From contig CAKSGP010000089.1 in assembly GCA_934454745.1 (NCBI GenBank), positions 1 to 6,345 on the forward strand: 6,345 nucleotides of DNA, written 5' to 3'. Numbering within the stretch: the stretch's first letter is position 1; the number at the start of each line of letters is the position of its first letter. The notes beneath the pieces were generated by a model, which was not told the DNA's origin, did no database searches, and was given only the letters and a program-made list of their open reading frames with translations. This document shows, in pieces, positions 4,226 through 6,345 of this stretch. The position numbers and the translations under genes were made by a program. Source of the stretch: an uncultured Clostridia bacterium. GTDB taxonomy: Bacteria; Bacillota; Clostridia; UBA1381.

Positions 4226-4435
4226 ATGAATATGTTAACATTGGCAGACGGTACGCCCACAGCTATGGAAGGTTTTCTCTCAAACATAGGCGTATTTTTT
4301 ACAAAGTGTATCGGTTGGCTCGGTACTTGTTTAGATACAATTACTGGTAATCCTGCACTTACTGTGCTGTGTCTCGCAATGCCGATATGCGGTTTTGCGG
4401 TCGGTCTGCTCGGTAGGCTTATTCGTGTGAACTAA
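4226..4435 (+). CDS. Major coat protein candidate, copy 1 (extended N-terminus)
   Basis: A 69-residue protein with a short polar/amphipathic first half, one membrane helix (ALTVLCLAMPICGFAVGLLG) and a basic end (RLIRVN): the layout of a filamentous-phage major coat protein. The last 56 residues match copy 2 at 46 positions, and the final 27 residues are identical. Copy 1 has 13 extra N-terminal residues (MNMLTLADGTPTA). The start is supported by AGGAG nine bases upstream, whereas the internal ATG at 4265 that aligns with copy 2 has no ribosome site. No classical signal peptide is present; the extension ends in TPTA and could be a short leader, but it is not hydrophobic. The gene lies upstream of a terminator, as gene VIII does in Ff. 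Confidence 0.75.
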   Translation: MNMLTLADGTPTAMEGFLSNIGVFFTKCIGWLGTCLDTITGNPALTVLCLAMPICGFAVGLLGRLIRVN

Positions 4436-4447
4436 AGGAGTATGACT

Positions 4448-4618
4448 ATGGCTGGTTTTTTAACTGATATAGGTACTTTCTTCACGCAGTCAATATCGTG
4501 GCTTAGTACCTGTCTTTCGACTATTACAGGTAGTCCTGCACTTACTGTATTGTGTCTCGCAATGCCGATTTGTGGCTTTGCCGTTGGTTTGCTCGGTCGC
4601 CTCATTCGAGTAAACTAA
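4448..4618 (+). CDS. Major coat protein candidate, copy 2
   Basis: A 56-residue paralogue of the preceding gene. AGGAG lies seven bases before ATG 4448; an ATG at 4442 in frame is too close to that site. The protein has an amphipathic N-terminal half (GFLTDIGTFFTQSISWLSTC), the same membrane helix and the same RLIRVN end. It starts 12 bases after the stop of copy 1 and is followed directly by a strong terminator, so both copies should be highly transcribed together. Differences from copy 1 are confined to the first half, the part expected to face outward in the filament. Whether both enter the virion cannot be read from the sequence. Confidence 0.78.
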   Translation: MAGFLTDIGTFFTQSISWLSTCLSTITGSPALTVLCLAMPICGFAVGLLGRLIRVN

Positions 4619-4622
4619 TCTT

Positions 4623-4651
4623 AAGGGCTCTGCTTCGGCAGAGCTCTTTTT
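4623..4651 (+). terminator. UUCG-loop terminator between coat and pIII-like genes
   Basis: Arms 4623-4633 and 4638-4648 form an 11-bp stem with one G-T wobble, closed by a C(TTCG)G tetraloop and followed by a T-run. Its place after the major coat gene and before the pIII-like gene mirrors the gene VIII/III terminator of Ff phages that lowers pIII output. Confidence 0.88.
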
Positions 4652-4666
4652 CTTTAGGAGGTTGTT

Positions 4667-5668
4667 ATGAAAAAAATTAAATCTTTCTTTCTTCGTAATT
4701 ATCAGCGCTTAATACGCTTTTTTATATTGTTTTCAGCTGTTGCCTGTATGGCTTTTTCGGGACTTACCGCAAGCGCAACGGAAGTATATAATTTTGTATT
4801 TTCTAAACCCGAAATTACTTCAAATTCTTGTGTTGTTGAGGTTGTAACCGCTAACGGTTGGAAAATGTGTATTTATGTTTCGGCTTATTCGGGTTTAACT
4901 TCTACTGGTGGTTTTAGCACTACTTTTAAAGCTGATGTTTTAAATAATGAGTTGCGTATTTATTCGGTTAAGTCAACTACTGAGAATAGTGCTGGTAATA
5001 GTGTTCCTATTTTTAATAGGGGCTATTATATGGAGTGTAACTGGAATACTACGGGTACTTTGACCTTTGACGGTCAATCTCCTGCTCGCTTATCTTTGGC
5101 AAATTCGGGCTCCGTTACCGCAATACACGGCTATAACTGTGATGTTAGTAGCGTTTCAAGCAACGGTGATTTTGTCTTTTCATATGGTTCCGACCCTGTT
5201 TTCCAAAATCAGCTTAATGCTATTAATTCGACTATTGAAAGCTTTAAAGGTCAAAATCAAGAACAGTTACAACAGATTTTAGATGCTATTATTGCAAATA
5301 AATCTTCTGCGGAAAAGAACGAGTACGCTACTCCCGATACTTCGAACACTACACAATATGAACAGCAGGAAAGCGCAGTTCTTGACAGCACTGCGGCAGG
5401 TCGGACTTCTGCTGTTGATACTATGTCGGGTCTTGGCGGTTTGCTTGATAATCATATCGGTAAGTCTTTGCTGGCTATGTCAAAGCTTTTATCCGAATTC
5501 ATTGATTTGGACTGGATTAATGATATTGTTCATTTTTCGCTTGTTGTCGGTCTTTTTGCCTTTGTCCTTGGTATTTCCTCAATCGTTATTATGAAAGGAC
5601 TTTCTATGCGTTCGGCTGACCGAAAAGCAGATACCACAAACCTCCACCGTCCGAGACTTCCGAAGTAG
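4667..5668 (+). CDS. Adsorption/anchor minor coat protein (pIII-like), complete
   Basis: A 333-residue exported protein. AGGAGG six bases before the ATG fixes the start. A basic N-terminus and hydrophobic core end in TASA/TEV, a good signal peptidase I site near residue 37. Residues 38-170 look beta-rich, with four cysteines (55, 68, 124, 158). A Gln/Asn-rich helical, possibly coiled-coil stretch follows (178-218), then a linker, one membrane span at about 288-309 and a basic tail. This is the layout of a pIII-type protein: external adsorption domain, stalk, C-terminal membrane/virion anchor. Residues 163 onward are duplicated at the window start with a different anchor end. It follows the coat terminator. 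Receptor and fold are not recognisable from sequence alone. Confidence 0.8.
   Translation: MKKIKSFFLRNYQRLIRFFILFSAVACMAFSGLTASATEVYNFVFSKPEITSNSCVVEVVTANGWKMCIYVSAYSGLTSTGGFSTTFKADVLNNELRIYSVKSTTENSAGNSVPIFNRGYYMECNWNTTGTLTFDGQSPARLSLANSGSVTAIHGYNCDVSSVSSNGDFVFSYGSDPVFQNQLNAINSTIESFKGQNQEQLQQILDAIIANKSSAEKNEYATPDTSNTTQYEQQESAVLDSTAAGRTSAVDTMSGLGGLLDNHIGKSLLAMSKLLSEFIDLDWINDIVHFSLVVGLFAFVLGISSIVIMKGLSMRSADRKADTTNLHRPRLPK
5153..5229 (+). repeat. Exact 77-bp direct repeat, copy 2 (inside pIII-like gene)
   Basis: Identical to 1-77, in the same codon phase. It encodes residues 163-188 of the pIII-like protein, just at the start of the helical stalk. The offset between copies is 5,152 bases. Confidence 0.95.
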
Positions 5669-5676
5669 GTGATTAT

Positions 5677-5898
5677 ATGACAAATTTCTTTCGCAGTATA
5701 ACAGATTTTTTTACTTCTGTTTGGACTTTAATTTCGAATTTTTGTGTTTCTATGTTTCAAGCGCTTTTGCTTGTTGCCGAAGTTCCGTCCTCGGCATTTC
5801 GATTAATTCCTTTCGTTCCTGCTGTAATCGGCAGTAGTATTGCTATTGTTGTTGCGGTCGGAGCAGTTAAATTAATTTTAGGGTGGGGTAATCAATAA
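5677..5898 (+). CDS. Small two-helix membrane protein, module B
   Basis: A 73-residue protein of the same length as its homologue at 468-689, sharing MxNFF at the start and VPAVIG, VKLILGWGN toward the end. Two membrane segments are likely, about 13-36 and 46-68. AGGTGAT gives a ribosome site for ATG 5677. Unlike module A, where this start overlaps the pIII stop, there is an eight-base gap here. The diverged middle alongside a diverged pIII anchor suggests that the two proteins contact each other and changed together. pVI-like role inferred from the order pIII then this gene. Confidence 0.75.
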   Translation: MTNFFRSITDFFTSVWTLISNFCVSMFQALLLVAEVPSSAFRLIPFVPAVIGSSIAIVVAVGAVKLILGWGNQ

Positions 5899-6068
5899 TG
5901 TGGCAGTTTGTTTTATGGTTAAAATCTGCGTTAAATTCGATTACTTCTGTGTTTAACGCATATCATTTTTCCTTTGGCGGTATTGATGTTACCCTTTATG
6001 AAATTATGCTCGGTTGTTTATGTATGTCGATTGTTGTTGCTGTCTTTTGGAAAGGAGCAAGAGGTTAA
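5898..6068 (+). CDS. 56-residue single-span membrane protein, module B
   Basis: The start overlaps the preceding stop (TAATG). Same length and same FWKGARG end as the protein at 689-859, with a divergent N-terminus (MWQFVLWLKSALNSI) and one membrane helix at about 31-51. The matching coupling and length in both modules support the short start used in both places. Minor virion or assembly membrane protein by context; not recognised. Confidence 0.75.
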   Translation: MWQFVLWLKSALNSITSVFNAYHFSFGGIDVTLYEIMLGCLCMSIVVAVFWKGARG

Positions 6069-6178
6069 TGAGCGTTTTACACTGTATGCAATGGTTTATA
6101 TCAAGTCACAGTATTGTGACGGCGGTTGCTCTTTTGATGTTTTCTTTCGGACTTCTGTTTAGGCTAATGAGGGTATGA
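6068..6178 (+). CDS. 36-residue membrane micro-protein, module B
   Basis: The start overlaps the preceding stop (TAATG). The product differs from the copy at 859-969 at only four residues and shares the hydrophobic helix and the FRLMRV end. Its size matches Ff pVII/pIX tip proteins. It is far better conserved between modules than the pIII anchor or the 73-residue protein, hinting at contact with a partner common to both. A longer ORF in another frame here (5974-6162) is a shadow. Confidence 0.8.
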   Translation: MSVLHCMQWFISSHSIVTAVALLMFSFGLLFRLMRV

Positions 6179-6179
6179 T

Positions 6180-6254
6180 ATGAATTTTCAAAATGTTATT
6201 TTACTTATGATTTTTGTAGTCCTTACTTTTGGACTTCTTGTAAGGGGTGAATGA
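6180..6254 (+). CDS. 24-residue membrane micro-protein, module B
   Basis: A one-helix protein ending in VRGE, with 20 of 24 residues identical to the one at 971-1045. It begins one base after the previous stop, with AGGGT upstream. Its last codons again form GTAAGGGGTGAATGA, carrying the ribosome site of the next gene. Conservation of both protein and nucleotide ending in the two modules supports translation. Confidence 0.72.
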   Translation: MNFQNVILLMIFVVLTFGLLVRGE

Positions 6255-6255
6255 C

Positions 6256-6345
6256 ATGGCAATTTTGTTTTTGCCTTTTTTTTTTCTTTTATTCTGGGCT
6301 TTGTGTTTTATTTGTTGCTTTTTCTTTATTCGTAGGGGTGAATAG
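6256..6345 (+). CDS. 29-residue membrane micro-protein, unique to module B
   Basis: ATG 6256 lies six bases after AGGGGTG. The product is one very hydrophobic Phe/Leu/Cys-rich helix ending in RRGE, and its stop is the last codon of the window. Module A has no such ORF: there the same ribosome site serves the 61-residue gene. The ending (AGGGGTGAATAG) copies the built-in ribosome site of the 24-residue gene, so a further gene probably follows beyond the window and this ORF may be a diverged duplicate of its neighbour. It is short and low in complexity, so the call is moderate. Confidence 0.55.
   Translation: MAILFLPFFFLLFWALCFICCFFFIRRGE

Noticed and set aside
4012..4287. 91-residue minus-strand ORF across the rep/coat junction
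   Set aside because: Antisense to three well-supported genes with proper ribosome sites; shadow.
4730..4760. Lipobox at Cys27 of the pIII-like signal peptide
   Set aside because: The residue at -3 is Ala rather than Leu/Val/Ile, and a clean signal peptidase I site (TASA/TEV) follows.
5283..5594. 103-residue + strand ORF in another frame of the pIII-like gene
   Set aside because: It overlaps the pIII-like gene fully, has no ribosome site and shows no counterpart; a shadow frame.

Overview
The window reads as a filamentous-phage (inovirus) genome, or a prophage of one, from a low-GC monoderm bacterium, most likely a Bacillota of the Clostridia type. The grounds are A/T-rich codon use, strong Shine-Dalgarno sites (AAGGAG, AGGAGG, AGGGGTG), near-consensus sigma-A promoters, a pMV158-type rolling-circle Rep, and no gene for a pIV secretin, which only a diderm host would need. 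The host assignment is inference.

Layout. Positions 1-1232 carry structural module A: the 3' part of an adsorption/anchor protein (pIII-like), then five very small membrane proteins with overlapping or nearly touching ends. A perfect 13-bp hairpin follows, then the Zot/pI-like assembly ATPase (1281-2084) and a coupled 67-residue ORF, closed by a strong terminator (2286-2309). Positions 2310-2821 form a 0.5-kb non-coding region with several hairpins and GAGTAA repeats, a likely site for a complementary-strand origin and/or packaging signal. A 46-residue CopG-like ribbon-helix-helix repressor lies on the minus strand (2822-2962). It diverges from a consensus promoter (3055-3083) whose spacer contains a palindrome belonging to a family of GAGCCCAC repeats. 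That promoter drives a 59-residue ORF, the HUH replication initiator (3390-4070), a 48-residue protein in the gene V position, and two tandem major-coat paralogues (4226-4618). A UUCG-loop terminator ends this unit. Structural module B follows: a complete pIII-like gene (4667-5668), then homologues of the small proteins of module A, up to the window end at 6345.

The logic is that of an inovirus: Rep nicks and replicates the circular form, the small protein after Rep may coat the single strand, coat paralogues build the filament, pIII and the tiny membrane proteins form the ends, and pI/Zot powers extrusion. Control of rep looks plasmid-like.

The most notable observation is that window start and module B share exactly 77 identical bases (1-77 = 5153-5229) and then diverge abruptly (20 differences in the 99 bases of codons beginning at 76), with homologous gene order continuing on both sides. 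One repeat unit is 5,152 bp, a plausible inovirus genome size. This can mean tandem related prophages, alternative 3' cassettes behind one pIII head, or a circular genome whose assembly joined two strain variants. The sequence alone does not decide.
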